Below, piece by piece: positions 10,834-20,165 of a stretch of DNA of 64,000 bases (positions are counted from its first letter, which is position 1; every line of letters begins with the position of its first letter). The notes beneath the pieces are model-generated. The model searched no databases. It had not been told where the DNA came from and saw only the letters and a list, made by a program, of their open reading frames with translations. The DNA is from Lutibacter agarilyticus (GTDB taxonomy: Bacteria > Bacteroidota > Bacteroidia > Flavobacteriales > Flavobacteriaceae), in the NCBI RefSeq assembly GCF_900188235.1, contig NZ_FZNT01000003.1, positions 186,001-250,000 on the forward strand, in the 5' to 3' direction. The translations under genes and the position numbers were made by a program.

Positions 10834-11286
10834 TTATAACGTTTCAGCTGTACCTCCAGCATTTTCAATTGCAGCTTTTGCAGTTGCCGTATATTTGTGA
10901 ACAGTTACATTCAATTTTGCTTTTAACTCACCATTTCCTAATATTTTTACTAGGTCATTTTTACGAGCTAAACGATTTTCAACTAAAACATCAAATGTTA
11001 CTGTATCAGTAATTTTGTTATTGTCAACTAATTCTTGTAATTTATGTAAGTTTACACCAACATATTCTTTACGGTTGATATTAGTAAAACCAAATTTAGG
11101 TACACGTCTTTGTAAAGGCATTTGACCTCCTTCAAATCCAACTTTTCTTGAATATCCAGAACGAGATTTAGCTCCTTTATGTCCTCTTGTAGCGGTTCCA
11201 CCTTTTCCAGATCCTTGACCTCTACCTATACGCTTTCCTTGCGTTTTAACCGATCCTGCAGCAGGTTTTAAGTTATTTAATGTCAT
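10834..11286 (-). CDS. rplO: 50S ribosomal protein L15
   Basis: A 150-residue L15. The basic, Gly-rich N terminus (KRIGRGQGSGKGGTATRGHK) penetrates 23S rRNA, followed by SRKVGFEGGQMPLQRRVPK and the globular C-terminal domain ending NAGGTAETL. It lies between rpmD (13 nt gap) and secY (10 nt gap), as in the spc operon of most bacteria. Confidence 0.97.
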   Translation of the reverse strand: MTLNNLKPAAGSVKTQGKRIGRGQGSGKGGTATRGHKGAKSRSGYSRKVGFEGGQMPLQRRVPKFGFTNINRKEYVGVNLHKLQELVDNNKITDTVTFDVLVENRLARKNDLVKILGNGELKAKLNVTVHKYTATAKAAIENAGGTAETL

Positions 11287-11299
11287 CTTATATAAAATG

Positions 11300-11482
11300 T
11301 TATTTAACTTCTTCTACAGAAATTAAGTGTTTAACTGTATTTACCATTCCAAGGATAGACGGAGTAGCCTCATGTTCAACCACTTGATTCAACTTACGTA
11401 AACCTAGAGCTTCCAAAGTTCTTTTTTGGTTCTGAGGACGTCTAATTTGACTTTTTACTTGTGTTACTTTTATTTTTGCCAT
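11300..11482 (-). CDS. rpmD: 50S ribosomal protein L30
   Basis: A 60-residue bacterial-type L30 with the typical start MAKIKVTQVKSQIRRPQNQK and the RTLEALGLRKLNQVVEHEATPS segment (quoted in parts). Length fits the short bacterial form. Gap to rpsE is 11 nt. Confidence 0.96.
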   Translation of the reverse strand: MAKIKVTQVKSQIRRPQNQKRTLEALGLRKLNQVVEHEATPSILGMVNTVKHLISVEEVK

Positions 11483-11493
11483 CGCTCCTTGTT

Positions 11494-12018
11494 TTATCCT
11501 TTAAATACTTTTTCTAAAGAAATTCCTCTTTCTTTAGCAATCATACTAGCACTACGCAATTGTAATAAAGCATCAAAAGTAGCTTTTACAACGTTGTGTG
11601 GGTTTGAAGATCCTTGAGATTTTGAAAGTACATCATGTACTCCTACTGAATCAAGTACCGCACGTACTGCACCACCCGCAATAACTCCTGTACCGTGTGA
11701 AGCTGGCTTTAAAAACACTTTTGCTCCACCAAATTTACCTTTTTGTTCGTGAGGTAAAGTTTGTTTAATAATAGGAATTCTTACTAAGTTTTTCTTTGCG
11801 TCTTCAATTGCTTTAGCAATTGCTGAAGCAACATCTTTAGATTTACCTAATCCGTGTCCAACTACACCATTTCCATCTCCTACTACAACAATAGCTGAAA
11901 ATCCAAATGCTCTACCCCCTTTTGTTACTTTAGTAACTCTTTGTACACCTACTAAGTGATCTTGAAGTTCTAAACCGCTAGGTTTTACTCTTTCTACGTT
12001 TTTGTATTTATGATACAT
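11494..12018 (-). CDS. rpsE: 30S ribosomal protein S5
   Basis: A 174-residue S5, important for decoding fidelity and mRNA unwinding. The N-terminal dsRNA-binding domain carries [20 protein letters not shown] and [14 protein letters not shown]. The C-terminal domain carries [22 protein letters not shown] and the conserved [16 protein letters not shown]. Gaps to rplR and rpmD are 6 and 11 nt. Confidence 0.98.
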   Translation of the reverse strand: MYHKYKNVERVKPSGLELQDHLVGVQRVTKVTKGGRAFGFSAIVVVGDGNGVVGHGLGKSKDVASAIAKAIEDAKKNLVRIPIIKQTLPHEQKGKFGGAKVFLKPASHGTGVIAGGAVRAVLDSVGVHDVLSKSQGSSNPHNVVKATFDALLQLRSASMIAKERGISLEKVFKG

Positions 12019-12024
12019 AATTTA

Positions 12025-12378
12025 CTAAAATTTTAAACCTGCTTCTCTTGCAGCGTCTGCTAGAGCTTTTACTCTACCGTGATACAAAAATCCATTTCTA
12101 TCAAATGCAACATTTTCTAAACCAGCCTTTATTGCTTTATCAGCAATAGCTTTACCAACAGTGTTAGCAACTTCTAATTTTGAACCTGTAGCTTCTATTT
12201 CTTTATCTCTTGATGATGCAGCAACTAATGTAGTTCCTGTATTGTCATCTACTAATTGAGCGTAAATTTCTTTGTTACTTCTAAAAACCGATAATCTAGG
12301 TTTTGTAGCTGTTCCAAAAGCGATTTTTCTAATTCTACGCTTAATTCTTTGTCTTCTCTCAAGCTTTGATAATGCCAT
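12025..12378 (-). CDS. rplR: 50S ribosomal protein L18
   Basis: A 117-residue L18, a 5S rRNA-binding protein of the central protuberance. Conserved segments are [40 protein letters not shown] and the end [20 protein letters not shown]. The N terminus is Arg/Lys-rich. It lies between rplF and rpsE. Confidence 0.97.
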   Translation of the reverse strand: MALSKLERRQRIKRRIRKIAFGTATKPRLSVFRSNKEIYAQLVDDNTGTTLVAASSRDKEIEATGSKLEVANTVGKAIADKAIKAGLENVAFDRNGFLYHGRVKALADAAREAGLKF

Positions 12379-12393
12379 AATACTTATATATTA

Positions 12394-12939
12394 TTATGCA
12401 GATTTACCTGCTTTTCTTCTTAATTCTTCTCCTACAAATTTAACTCCTTTTCCTTTGTATGGTTCTGGTTTACGCATAGAACGAATCTTAGCGGCAACAG
12501 CTCCAACAAGTTGTTTATCAAATGAAGTTAATTTAATAATTGGGTTTTTCCCTTTTTCAGATATTGTTTCTACTTTTACTTCAGGAGCAACATCTAAGAT
12601 AATATTGTGCGAGAAACCTAATGCTAAGTCTAAAACTTGACCTTGGTTACTTGCTCTATATCCTACACCAACTAATTCTAGTTCTTTAGTCCATCCTTTA
12701 GAAACACCTTCAATCATATTATTGAATAAAGCTCTGTATAAACCATGTTGTGCTCTATGGCTTTTACTTTCAGAAGGGCGTTCAACTATAACACTTCCCT
12801 CTTCAACCTTAACAGTAATATCATCTGTTAATTCTTGTGTTAGTTCACCTAACTTACCTTTTACAGTAATTACATTCTCATTAATTTCGAATGTAACACC
12901 TTCTGGCAATGTAATTGGATTTTTTCCTATTCTTGACAT
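12394..12939 (-). CDS. rplF: 50S ribosomal protein L6
   Basis: A 181-residue L6 with two tandem repeats of the L6 fold. It begins MSRIGKNPITLPEGV and carries VGVGYRASNQGQVLDLALG (about 94-112) and the signature PEPYKGKGVKFVGEELRRK near the C terminus, which contacts the sarcin-ricin loop. Gap to rpsH is 18 nt. Confidence 0.98.
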   Translation of the reverse strand: MSRIGKNPITLPEGVTFEINENVITVKGKLGELTQELTDDITVKVEEGSVIVERPSESKSHRAQHGLYRALFNNMIEGVSKGWTKELELVGVGYRASNQGQVLDLALGFSHNIILDVAPEVKVETISEKGKNPIIKLTSFDKQLVGAVAAKIRSMRKPEPYKGKGVKFVGEELRRKAGKSA

Positions 12940-12957
12940 AATTCGTTTAATTCTTAA

Positions 12958-13356
12958 TTAATATACGTAACATAAAACTTCACCACCAACATGAGCTTCA
13001 CGAGCTTGTTTGTTAGTCATTACACCTCTAGATGTAGAAACTATTGCTATCCCTAATCCGTTTAATACACGTGGCATTTCATTTGCCCCAACATATTTAC
13101 GTAATCCAGGTGTACTAATACGTTGTAATTTTTTAATTACTGACGCTTTAGTTGCTTTGTCATATTTTAAAGCTATTTTAATAGTTCCTTGGAACCCTGC
13201 ATCTTCAAATTTATAACTTAAAATATAACCTTGATCAAATAAGATCTTAGTAATTTCTTTCGTAATTTTTGAAGCCGGAATTTCAACGACTCTATGGCTT
13301 GCCATAATGGCATTTCTAACTCTTGTTAGATAATCTGCGATCGGATCTGTAATCAT
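12958..13356 (-). CDS. rpsH: 30S ribosomal protein S8
   Basis: A 132-residue S8, a primary 16S rRNA binder and the spc-operon repressor in E. coli. It starts MITDPIADYLTRVRNAIMA and ends with the conserved STSRGVMTNKQAREAHVGGE and CYVY. Length is normal. It lies between rpsN and rplF, with a 62-nt gap upstream. Confidence 0.97.
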   Translation of the reverse strand: MITDPIADYLTRVRNAIMASHRVVEIPASKITKEITKILFDQGYILSYKFEDAGFQGTIKIALKYDKATKASVIKKLQRISTPGLRKYVGANEMPRVLNGLGIAIVSTSRGVMTNKQAREAHVGGEVLCYVY

Positions 13357-13418
13357 TTTGATTTATTTATGGTTTTGGTTTTCAATATTTTATTGAACCT
13401 GAAACCTATTTAATTTTT

Positions 13419-13688
13419 TTACCAACTTGCTTTTCTAATACCAGGTATTAAGCCTTGATTAGCCATTTCACGAAATGTAACACGTGAAATACCAAACTGT
13501 CTCATATACCCTTTTGGTCTTCCTGTAAGTTTACAGCGATTGTGTAAACGAACTGGTGATGCATTTTTTGGTAGTTTTTGTAATGCTTCATAATCTCCAG
13601 CTTCTTTTAAAGCTTTACGTTTTTCAGCATACTTATCAACTAATTTTTGTCTTTTAACCTCACGGGCCTTCATTGATTCTTTAGCCAT
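13419..13688 (-). CDS. rpsN: 30S ribosomal protein S14 (zinc-free form)
   Basis: An 89-residue S14 of the long, Cys-poor class. It begins [20 protein letters not shown] and ends with the conserved [20 protein letters not shown], then [17 protein letters not shown]. The CxxC pairs of zinc-binding S14 are absent. With the Cys-poor L36 in the same cluster, this indicates ribosomal proteins that do not need zinc. It overlaps nothing and lies 2 nt after rplE. Confidence 0.97.
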   Translation of the reverse strand: MAKESMKAREVKRQKLVDKYAEKRKALKEAGDYEALQKLPKNASPVRLHNRCKLTGRPKGYMRQFGISRVTFREMANQGLIPGIRKASW

Positions 13689-13690
13689 CC

Positions 13691-14242
13691 TTAGTTCTTT
13701 TTAAAAGGTAAACCTAGTTCCGTTAATAATGATTTTGCTTCTTTATCAGTAGCTGCAGATGTTACAAATGTAATATCCATACCTCCAATTTTGTTTACTT
13801 TATCAATATCAATTTCTGGGAAAATGATTTGTTCAGTAATACCTAAATTGTAGTTTCCTCTACCATCAAAACCATTTGCTTTGATTCCGCCGAAATCTCT
13901 TACACGAGGTAGAGATGCAGTAACCAATCTATCTAAAAATTCGTACATTTTTGTACCACGTAAAGTAACTTTTGCACCAATTGGTACACCTTTACGTAAT
14001 TTAAAAGCTGCAACATCCTTTTTAGAAATTGTCGATACTGCTTGTTGACCAGAAATTGTAGTCAACTCATCAACAGCATAATCAATTAATTTCTTATCAG
14101 CTACAGCAGCACCAACTCCTTTACTAATTACAATTTTTTGTAATTTAGGAACTTGCATTACATTCTTGTAGCTAAATTCTTCAGTAAGAGCATTTATTAC
14201 TCTACTATTATACTCTTCTTTAAGTCTTGGTATATAAGCCAT
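13691..14242 (-). CDS. rplE: 50S ribosomal protein L5
   Basis: A 183-residue L5 that binds 5S rRNA and contacts the P-site tRNA. Conserved segments are [53 protein letters not shown] and the end [19 protein letters not shown]. It lies 2 nt after rplX and 2 nt before rpsN, which is tight operon packing. Confidence 0.98.
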   Translation of the reverse strand: MAYIPRLKEEYNSRVINALTEEFSYKNVMQVPKLQKIVISKGVGAAVADKKLIDYAVDELTTISGQQAVSTISKKDVAAFKLRKGVPIGAKVTLRGTKMYEFLDRLVTASLPRVRDFGGIKANGFDGRGNYNLGITEQIIFPEIDIDKVNKIGGMDITFVTSAATDKEAKSLLTELGLPFKKN

Positions 14243-14244
14243 AA

Positions 14245-14550
14245 CTAAATTGCTTTATCAGATTTTTTTGAGAACCTAACTTTCTTATCTCCATCCATTC
14301 TATATCCAACTTTTACAGCTTCGCCATCTTCTAGCAACATTAAGTTTGAAATATGAATAGGTGCTTCCTTTTTTACAATTCCGCCTTGAGGATTTTGAGC
14401 ACTAGGTTTTGTATGTTTAGATATCATATTAACACCTTCAACAATTGCTCTGTTTTTATTTAGAAAAATAGTAACTACTTTTCCTTCTTCTCCTTTATGG
14501 TCACCTGCCATTACTCTAACAGTATCTCCTGATTTTATCTTTAATTTCAT
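14245..14550 (-). CDS. rplX: 50S ribosomal protein L24
   Basis: A 101-residue L24, an assembly initiator, with the KOW motif [20 protein letters not shown] at residues 3-22 and the segment [20 protein letters not shown]. The C-terminal part is [18 protein letters not shown]. It lies 15 nt after rplN. Confidence 0.97.
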   Translation of the reverse strand: MKLKIKSGDTVRVMAGDHKGEEGKVVTIFLNKNRAIVEGVNMISKHTKPSAQNPQGGIVKKEAPIHISNLMLLEDGEAVKVGYRMDGDKKVRFSKKSDKAI

Positions 14551-14565
14551 CTCTCAACTAATTTA

Positions 14566-14937
14566 TTAAAGCACTTCAGGTGCTAATGATACAATTTTCA
14601 TAAATTGTTTTTCACGAAGTTCTCTAGCAACTGGACCAAATACACGAGTTCCTTTCATGTCTTCAGTATCAGCATTTAACAATACACAAGCATTGTCATC
14701 AAAACGAATATAAGATCCGTCTTTTCTTCTAATTTCTTTCTTCGTTCTAACAACTACCGCTCTAGAAACTTGACCTTTTTTAACAGTCCCGTTTGGAGTA
14801 GCATCTTTAATTGCTACTACAATTTTATCTCCAATAGAAGCGTAACGTTTTTTAGTTCCCCCTAACACACGTATAACTAAAACTTCTTTAGCTCCCGTGT
14901 TATCTGCTACTCTTAATCTTGATTCTGTTTGTAACAT
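14566..14937 (-). CDS. rplN: 50S ribosomal protein L14
   Basis: A 123-residue L14, which forms intersubunit bridges with 16S rRNA. Conserved segments are [20 protein letters not shown], the [15 protein letters not shown] loop, [13 protein letters not shown] and [13 protein letters not shown]. It is 2 nt downstream of rpsQ. In E. coli this is the first gene of the spc operon, but here it runs on directly from the S10 group. Confidence 0.98.
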   Translation of the reverse strand: MLQTESRLRVADNTGAKEVLVIRVLGGTKKRYASIGDKIVVAIKDATPNGTVKKGQVSRAVVVRTKKEIRRKDGSYIRFDDNACVLLNADTEDMKGTRVFGPVARELREKQFMKIVSLAPEVL

Positions 14938-14939
14938 AA

Positions 14940-15197
14940 TTATTTAGCTCTTTCTAGGATTTCTACTAATCTCCAACGTTTTGATTTACTCATTGGACGA
15001 GTTTCCATTATTCTAACAGTATCTCCAATATTGCAATCATTTGTCTCATCGTGTGCAACATATTTCTTAGTGCTTAACACGAATTTTCCGTACATAGGGT
15101 GTTTCACTTTTTTCACTTCAGCAACAACAATAGATTTCTCCATTTTGTTACTAGAAACTATACCTATTCTCTCTTTTCTAAGATTTCTTTTTTCCAT
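14940..15197 (-). CDS. rpsQ: 30S ribosomal protein S17
   Basis: An 85-residue S17, a primary 16S rRNA binder. The start chosen is the ATG at 15195-15197, giving [20 protein letters not shown], which is the usual family N terminus. A longer frame opens with a TTG at 15212 immediately after the rpmC stop and adds five residues; it is less likely. Other conserved segments are [20 protein letters not shown] and [20 protein letters not shown]. Confidence 0.96.
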   Translation of the reverse strand: MEKRNLRKERIGIVSSNKMEKSIVVAEVKKVKHPMYGKFVLSTKKYVAHDETNDCNIGDTVRIMETRPMSKSKRWRLVEILERAK

Positions 15198-15212
15198 CTT
15201 TACTGAATACAA

Positions 15213-15404
15213 TTATTGTACTTCTCTTTTTGTTAATTCTGTAGCTAAACGCGCTACAGTTCTTCTAATTGCTCTCAATTGCATTGGAGTTTCCAATGGT
15301 GAAATTGCATGAGCCATTTTTAGATCAGTATAACTCTTTTTAAAACTTCCAAGTTTTTCTTGTAACTCTTCAGTTGATAATTCTATAATTTCAGATTGTT
15401 TCAT
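15213..15404 (-). CDS. rpmC: 50S ribosomal protein L29
   Basis: A 63-residue, two-helix L29 located at the tunnel exit and a docking point for SRP and trigger factor. It starts MKQSEIIELSTEELQEKLG and carries the conserved helix LETPMQLRAIRRTVARLATE. It lies 15 nt after rplP. Confidence 0.96.
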   Translation of the reverse strand: MKQSEIIELSTEELQEKLGSFKKSYTDLKMAHAISPLETPMQLRAIRRTVARLATELTKREVQ

Positions 15405-15419
15405 TTTCTTAATCGGTTA

Positions 15420-15848
15420 TTAAGCGTTATCAAAATCTCTAGCTACAACAAACTTTGTTTTCACAGGAAGTTTTTGTGCTGCTAAACGTAAAGCTTCTTT
15501 TGCTACGTGAGCTGGTACACCACCTACTTCAAACATAATTCTTCCAGGTTTCACTACTGCAACGAAATATTCAGGAGCACCTTTACCTTTACCCATACGT
15601 ACTTCTAATGGTTTTTTGGTAATAGGCTTGTCTGGAAATATTTTAATCCATAGTTGACCTTCTCTTTTCATATGACGCGTTGCTGCAATACGAGCTGCCT
15701 CAATTTGTCTTGAAGTAAGTAGGTTTTGATCTAAAGATTTGATACCAAACGTTCCATTGGAAAGCTGGTGTCCTCTTTGAGAATTCCCAGTCATATTCCC
15801 TTTCGCCTTCTGTACTTTACGATATTTAACTCTCTTTGGCTGTAACAT
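15420..15848 (-). CDS. rplP: 50S ribosomal protein L16
   Basis: A 142-residue L16, needed for A-site tRNA accommodation. It begins [19 protein letters not shown] and carries [20 protein letters not shown], the [20 protein letters not shown] loop and the end LPVKTKFV. Gap to rpsC is 24 nt. Confidence 0.98.
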   Translation of the reverse strand: MLQPKRVKYRKVQKAKGNMTGNSQRGHQLSNGTFGIKSLDQNLLTSRQIEAARIAATRHMKREGQLWIKIFPDKPITKKPLEVRMGKGKGAPEYFVAVVKPGRIMFEVGGVPAHVAKEALRLAAQKLPVKTKFVVARDFDNA

Positions 15849-15872
15849 TTTTAATTTCTAAATTTTAAAAAT

Positions 15873-16601
15873 TTATTTTCTTCTACGATTTTGTGGTCTT
15901 TTTGAGTTACCTCCTCTATCATTACCGCCCTTTCCTTGTTTTTTAGAAAGACCAACTAGTGGAGACAATTCTCTTTTACCATAAACTTCGCCTTTCATAA
16001 TCCACACTTTCACACCTAAGCGTCCGTATGTAGTATGAGCCTCAACAAGTGCATAATCAATATCAGCTCTAAAAGTAGAAAGAGGAATTCTACCTTCTTT
16101 GTAATGCTCAGAACGTGCCATCTCAGCACCGTTTAAACGACCTGAAATTTGAACTTTAATACCTTCAGCATTCATACGCATTGTTGCAGCAATTGCCATT
16201 TTTATCGCTCTTCTGTATGAGATTCTATTCTCAATTTGACGGGCAATACTAGCACCTACTAAACGTGCGTCTAACTCTGGACGTTTAATTTCAAAAATGT
16301 TGATCTGAACTTCTTTCCCTGTAATTTTCTTAAGCTCTTCTTTTAACTTGTCTACCTCTTGTCCACCTTTCCCGATAATAATACCTGGTCTAGCAGTAGT
16401 GATAGTAACGGTTACAAGTCTAAGCGTACGCTCAATAATTACCGATGAAACACTTGCTTTTGATAATCTGGCATGAATATACCTTCTTATCTTATCATCT
16501 TCAGCAATTTTATCTCCGTAGTTTTTTCCACCATACCAGTTAGATTCCCATCCTCTGATAATTCCTAAACGATTTCCTATTGGATTTGTTTTCTGTCCCA
16601 T
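15873..16601 (-). CDS. rpsC: 30S ribosomal protein S3
   Basis: A 242-residue S3, at the mRNA entry channel. It starts [20 protein letters not shown]. The KH type II domain has the [14 protein letters not shown] loop (about 74-87). The C-terminal domain carries [19 protein letters not shown] and the conserved [14 protein letters not shown], followed by a Gly/Arg/Asn-rich tail. It lies 6 nt after rplV. Confidence 0.98.
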   Translation of the reverse strand: MGQKTNPIGNRLGIIRGWESNWYGGKNYGDKIAEDDKIRRYIHARLSKASVSSVIIERTLRLVTVTITTARPGIIIGKGGQEVDKLKEELKKITGKEVQINIFEIKRPELDARLVGASIARQIENRISYRRAIKMAIAATMRMNAEGIKVQISGRLNGAEMARSEHYKEGRIPLSTFRADIDYALVEAHTTYGRLGVKVWIMKGEVYGKRELSPLVGLSKKQGKGGNDRGGNSKRPQNRRRK

Positions 16602-16607
16602 TTCTAC

Positions 16608-17018
16608 TTATGATTGATTGCTAACGTTTTTACTTCCTAAGATTAAAGTCACGTGATTAGAACGTTTTCTAATTCTGTGTGCACGACCTTGTGGTGCTGG
16701 TCTTAATCTTTTTAACATACTTGCGCTGTCTACAAAAATTTCTTTTACATATAAATCAGCATCCTCAATATTTGAGTCTTCATTTTTTGCTTGCCAGTTT
16801 GCAATGGCACTCAATAATAATTTCTCTAAATTAATTGACGCTTCTTTAACATTAAATTTTAAGATTTGTAAAGCTTTTTCAACTTCAACACCTCTTACTA
16901 AATCTGCAACTAAACGCATTTTTCTTGGTGACGTAGGACAACCAGTAAGTTTAGCAAAAGCTACTTGCTTTTTCTCCTCTTTAATCTGTTGTGCTCTTAA
17001 TTTTTTTCGAACTCCCAT
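16608..17018 (-). CDS. rplV: 50S ribosomal protein L22
   Basis: A 136-residue L22 whose beta hairpin lines the exit tunnel. It has an N-terminal extension of about 20 residues ([18 protein letters not shown]). The core then starts near [14 protein letters not shown], and the hairpin region is [20 protein letters not shown]. Macrolide-relevant hairpin residues cannot be judged for resistance here. It lies 6 nt after rpsS. Confidence 0.96.
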   Translation of the reverse strand: MGVRKKLRAQQIKEEKKQVAFAKLTGCPTSPRKMRLVADLVRGVEVEKALQILKFNVKEASINLEKLLLSAIANWQAKNEDSNIEDADLYVKEIFVDSASMLKRLRPAPQGRAHRIRKRSNHVTLILGSKNVSNQS

Positions 17019-17024
17019 GACCTA

Positions 17025-17303
17025 CTATTTTTTACCTTTATTTTTCGCACCTGCGTGTCCTCTATAAGAACGTGTTGGTGAAAATTCTCCATACTTATGA
17101 CCTACCATATTCTCTGTAACATATACTGGTACGAATTGACGACCATTATGAACAGCAACAGTTTGCCCTACACTATCTGGCGTAATCATAGAGGCTCTAG
17201 ACCACGTTTTGATTACCGATTTCTTTCCTGACTCTACATTCCCTTGTATTTTTTTCTCTAAATTAAGAGATACGAAAGGTCCTTTTTTTAATGAACGTGC
17301 CAT
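17025..17303 (-). CDS. rpsS: 30S ribosomal protein S19
   Basis: A 92-residue S19, a head protein partnering S13. It starts [20 protein letters not shown] and carries [20 protein letters not shown] and the conserved [20 protein letters not shown]. It lies 8 nt after rplB. Confidence 0.98.
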   Translation of the reverse strand: MARSLKKGPFVSLNLEKKIQGNVESGKKSVIKTWSRASMITPDSVGQTVAVHNGRQFVPVYVTENMVGHKYGEFSPTRSYRGHAGAKNKGKK

Positions 17304-17311
17304 ATTATCAA

Positions 17312-18136
17312 TTATTTTTTTCTACGTTCTATAATATACTTATTACTCGCCTTGGTCTTAGATCTAGTCTTAAATCCTTTAGCAGGAATACCGTTTCTAG
17401 ATCTTGGATGTCCTCCTGAAGATTTACCTTCACCACCACCCATTGGGTGATCGACTGGATTCATAACCACTGGTCTCGTTCTAGGTCTTCTTCCTAACCA
17501 ACGAGTTCTACCAGCTTTACCTGAAACTAATAATTGGTGATCTGAATTAGACACAACACCTACTGTAGCTGAACAAGTAACAAGAATTAATCTTGTTTCA
17601 CCTGATGGCAACTTCACAGTAGCATATTTCCCTTCTCTCGCCATTAACTGCGCAAATGAACCTGCACTACGAGCCATTACAGCTCCTTGTCCAGGATGCA
17701 ATTCAATACAAGAGATAGTAGTTCCTAAAGGAATTTCACTTAACAACATCGTATTTCCTACATCAGGAGTTGCTCCTTTTCCAGAAATTACAGTTTGACC
17801 AACCTTTAATCCATTTTGAGCAATGATATATCTTTTCTCACCATCAACATAGTTTAATAAAGCTATGAATGCGGTACGATTAGGATCATACTCAATTGTT
17901 TTAACTGTTGCAGGAATACCGTCTTTATTTCTTTTGAAATCAATAATACGGTACTGTTTTTTATGACCACCACCTAAGTAGCGCATTGTCATTTTTCCTG
18001 AGTTGTTTCGACCTCCAGATCTTTTTTTCGAAGCAAGTAAACTTTTCTCCGGCTTATCAGTAGTGATGGTGTCGAACCCATTTACTACTCTAAAACGCTG
18101 ACCTGGTGTTATTGGTTTTAATTTTCTAACTGACAT
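17312..18136 (-). CDS. rplB: 50S ribosomal protein L2
   Basis: A 274-residue L2, required for subunit association and close to the peptidyl transferase centre. Conserved segments are [20 protein letters not shown], the SH3-like [20 protein letters not shown] and the C-terminal [17 protein letters not shown] with the functionally important His, followed by [18 protein letters not shown]. Length is normal. Confidence 0.98.
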   Translation of the reverse strand: MSVRKLKPITPGQRFRVVNGFDTITTDKPEKSLLASKKRSGGRNNSGKMTMRYLGGGHKKQYRIIDFKRNKDGIPATVKTIEYDPNRTAFIALLNYVDGEKRYIIAQNGLKVGQTVISGKGATPDVGNTMLLSEIPLGTTISCIELHPGQGAVMARSAGSFAQLMAREGKYATVKLPSGETRLILVTCSATVGVVSNSDHQLLVSGKAGRTRWLGRRPRTRPVVMNPVDHPMGGGEGKSSGGHPRSRNGIPAKGFKTRSKTKASNKYIIERRKK

Positions 18137-18148
18137 TTTTATCTTTTC

Positions 18149-18439
18149 TTAGATATTGCTGTAAAAATCAATATTTTCTCCTTCTGCTAACTGAACTATT
18201 GCTTTTTTATAAGCTCCTTTCATTGCTTGTACAATTCCACTCTTAGTGTATTTTGTATTTCTTTGAACAGGGTAATTCATTGTTCTAACGCTTTCAATTG
18301 TAACACCATAGGCTTTCTCTACAGCATTTTTAATTTCAACTTTGTTAGCTTTTTTGTTTACAACAAACGCATAACGATTATATAATTCGCTATCATTTGT
18401 CGCTTTTTCCGTTATAATAGGTTTTATTAAAATATTCAT
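18149..18439 (-). CDS. rplW: 50S ribosomal protein L23
   Basis: A 96-residue L23, at the tunnel exit and the main docking site for trigger factor and SRP. It starts MNILIKPIITEKATNDSELY and carries FVVNKKANKVEIKNAVEKAY and VRTMNYPVQ. Gap to rplD is 9 nt. Confidence 0.97.
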   Translation of the reverse strand: MNILIKPIITEKATNDSELYNRYAFVVNKKANKVEIKNAVEKAYGVTIESVRTMNYPVQRNTKYTKSGIVQAMKGAYKKAIVQLAEGENIDFYSNI

Positions 18440-18448
18440 ATGCTCTAC

Positions 18449-19078
18449 CTATTTACTTAAATTTGACTCAATTCCTTCTAAAGATCCTTCTGAAAGGATT
18501 ACTTTGTTTGCATTTAACAATTCGTAAGTACTTAAACCTGTGTTAATTACGGTTTTAGCTCTTTTTAAATTGCGCGATGACAAATATACATTATTATTTG
18601 ACTCTGCCAACACAAATAATGTTTTTTTGCTTTCTAAACCAAACGCCTCTAAAACAGCAGTAAAGTTTTTTGTTTTTGGAGATTCAAACTCAAAATTTTC
18701 AACAACAATAATATTGCTTTCTTTTGCTTGAATACTTAAGGCAGATCTACGAGCCAATCTTTTTAAATTTTTATTTAATTTAAAAGAGTGATCTTGCGGT
18801 CTAGGACCAAAAATACGTCCACCACCTCTAAAAACACCAGACTTAATACTACCCGCACGAGCAGTACCTGTTCCTTTTTGCTTCTTGATTTTTCTAGTAC
18901 TACCAGAAATTTCAGCACGTTCTTTAGATTTGCTAGTTCCTTGTCTTTTATTAGCCAAAAACTGTTTTACATCTAAGTAAACAGCGTGATCGTTTGGCTC
19001 AATTCCAAATACAGCATCAGAAAGTTCAACTGTTCTTCCTGTATCTTTTCCTTGTATGTCTAAAACTGATACTTTCAT
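18449..19078 (-). CDS. rplD: 50S ribosomal protein L4
   Basis: A 209-residue L4. It has the tunnel-lining extended loop (KIKKQKGTGTARAGSIKSGV, then FRGGGRIFGPRPQDHSFKLN) and the globular Rossmann-like domain. In E. coli L4 also represses its own operon by attenuation; whether it does so here is unknown, but a hairpin and U-tract do lie upstream of rplC. Its start overlaps the rplC stop by one base. Confidence 0.97.
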   Translation of the reverse strand: MKVSVLDIQGKDTGRTVELSDAVFGIEPNDHAVYLDVKQFLANKRQGTSKSKERAEISGSTRKIKKQKGTGTARAGSIKSGVFRGGGRIFGPRPQDHSFKLNKNLKRLARRSALSIQAKESNIIVVENFEFESPKTKNFTAVLEAFGLESKKTLFVLAESNNNVYLSSRNLKRAKTVINTGLSTYELLNANKVILSEGSLEGIESNLSK

Positions 19079-19695
19079 TATTTCTGAATAATTACATAAG
19101 CGTTTTTATGACCAGGAACTGCTCCCTTAACCACAAGTAAGTTCTTTTCAGTAACTACTTTTAAAACTCTTAAATTTTGAACTGTAACTTTTTTTCCTCC
19201 CATTCTTCCTGCCATACGCATTCCTTTGAATACTCTAGCTGGATAAGATGCAGCACCAATTGACCCTGGCGCTCTTAAACGATTATGTTGACCGTGAGTA
19301 GCTTGACCTACACCGGCAAACCCGTGACGTTTTACAACACCTTGAAATCCTTTACCTTTTGAAGTTGCTGATACATCAACAAATTCACCTTCAGTAAATA
19401 CTTCAACTGTTAGTTGATCACCTAATTTGTAATCCTCATCATAACCTTGAAATTCAACGACTTTTCTTTTGGCAGTGGTTCCAGCTTTTTTAAAGTGACC
19501 ATCTAAAGCTTTATTAGAGCTTTTTGCCTTTTTGTCATCGAAACCTAATTGAAGAGCGCTATACCCATCAACTTCTTCGGTTCTGACTTGGGTGACTACA
19601 CAAGGACCTGCTTCAATAACTGTACAAGGAATATTCTTCCCGTTTTCGTCAAAGATGCTGGTCATTCCGATTTTTCTTCCTATTAACCCAGACAT
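19078..19695 (-). CDS. rplC: 50S ribosomal protein L3
   Basis: A 205-residue L3, an early assembly protein reaching the peptidyl transferase centre. It starts [20 protein letters not shown] and carries [40 protein letters not shown] and [20 protein letters not shown]. It is separated from rpsJ by 147 nt containing a terminator-like hairpin, the largest intergenic space inside the supercluster. Confidence 0.98.
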   Translation of the reverse strand: MSGLIGRKIGMTSIFDENGKNIPCTVIEAGPCVVTQVRTEEVDGYSALQLGFDDKKAKSSNKALDGHFKKAGTTAKRKVVEFQGYDEDYKLGDQLTVEVFTEGEFVDVSATSKGKGFQGVVKRHGFAGVGQATHGQHNRLRAPGSIGAASYPARVFKGMRMAGRMGGKKVTVQNLRVLKVVTEKNLLVVKGAVPGHKNAYVIIQK

Positions 19696-19732
19696 TTCTA
19701 TTTAATTTAATTAATTATTATTTTATTAATTC

Positions 19733-19764
19733 AAAAAAACAGGGTTGAAAATAATTCAACCCTG
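19733..19764 (-). terminator. Intrinsic terminator or attenuator between rpsJ and rplC
   Basis: A perfect 10-bp stem, CAGGGTTGAA (19740-19749) against TTCAACCCTG (19755-19764), with a 5-nt loop. On the minus strand it is followed at once by seven T (A7 at 19733-19739). It ends 37 nt upstream of the rplC ATG, and no consensus promoter is visible between it and rplC. It could end the rpsL-rpsG-fusA-rpsJ transcript or act as a regulated attenuator for rplC onward. Confidence 0.85.
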
Positions 19765-19812
19765 AATTTATTTTCTTATCGTTTTTCCTTCGTCAATCGC
19801 TCCGGACATGTT

Positions 19813-19853
19813 ATTGAAAGCTAACTTTCAATATTAAAGTACTTATACTTTAA
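19813..19853 (-). other. Two adjacent hairpins downstream of rpsJ
   Basis: Inverted repeats ATTGAAAG/CTTTCAAT (19813-19832, 4-nt loop) and ATTAAAGTA/TACTTTAAT (19832-19853, 4-nt loop) lie directly before the terminator-like hairpin in transcript order. The second overlaps the rpsJ stop codon. Together with the terminator they make three consecutive stems in the rpsJ-rplC gap. Confidence 0.6.
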
Positions 19854-20148
19854 TTTCTACCTCAACTCCGCTTGGTAATTCTAACTTCATTAAAGCATCA
19901 ATAGTTTTAGATGATGAACTATAAATATCTAACAATCTTTTGTAAGAACTTAATTGGAATTGCTCACGTGATTTTTTGTTAACGTGTGGTGAACGTAATA
20001 CTGTAAAAATCTTTTTATGAGTTGGTAATGGAATTGGTCCGTTTACTACTGCTCCCGTATTTTTTACCGTTTTAACGATTTTTTCAGCAGATTTATCTAC
20101 TAAATTGTAATCGTACGATTTTAATTTTATTCTAATTTTTTGACTCAT
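19843..20148 (-). CDS. rpsJ: 30S ribosomal protein S10
   Basis: A 101-residue S10 (NusE), also a transcription antitermination factor through NusB. It starts [20 protein letters not shown] and carries [38 protein letters not shown] and the end [13 protein letters not shown]. Here it follows fusA by 17 nt, so it belongs to the str transcript, with no tuf gene between them. Confidence 0.98.
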   Translation of the reverse strand: MSQKIRIKLKSYDYNLVDKSAEKIVKTVKNTGAVVNGPIPLPTHKKIFTVLRSPHVNKKSREQFQLSSYKRLLDIYSSSSKTIDALMKLELPSGVEVEIKV

Positions 20149-20165
20149 CGTTTATAATTTAGAGA

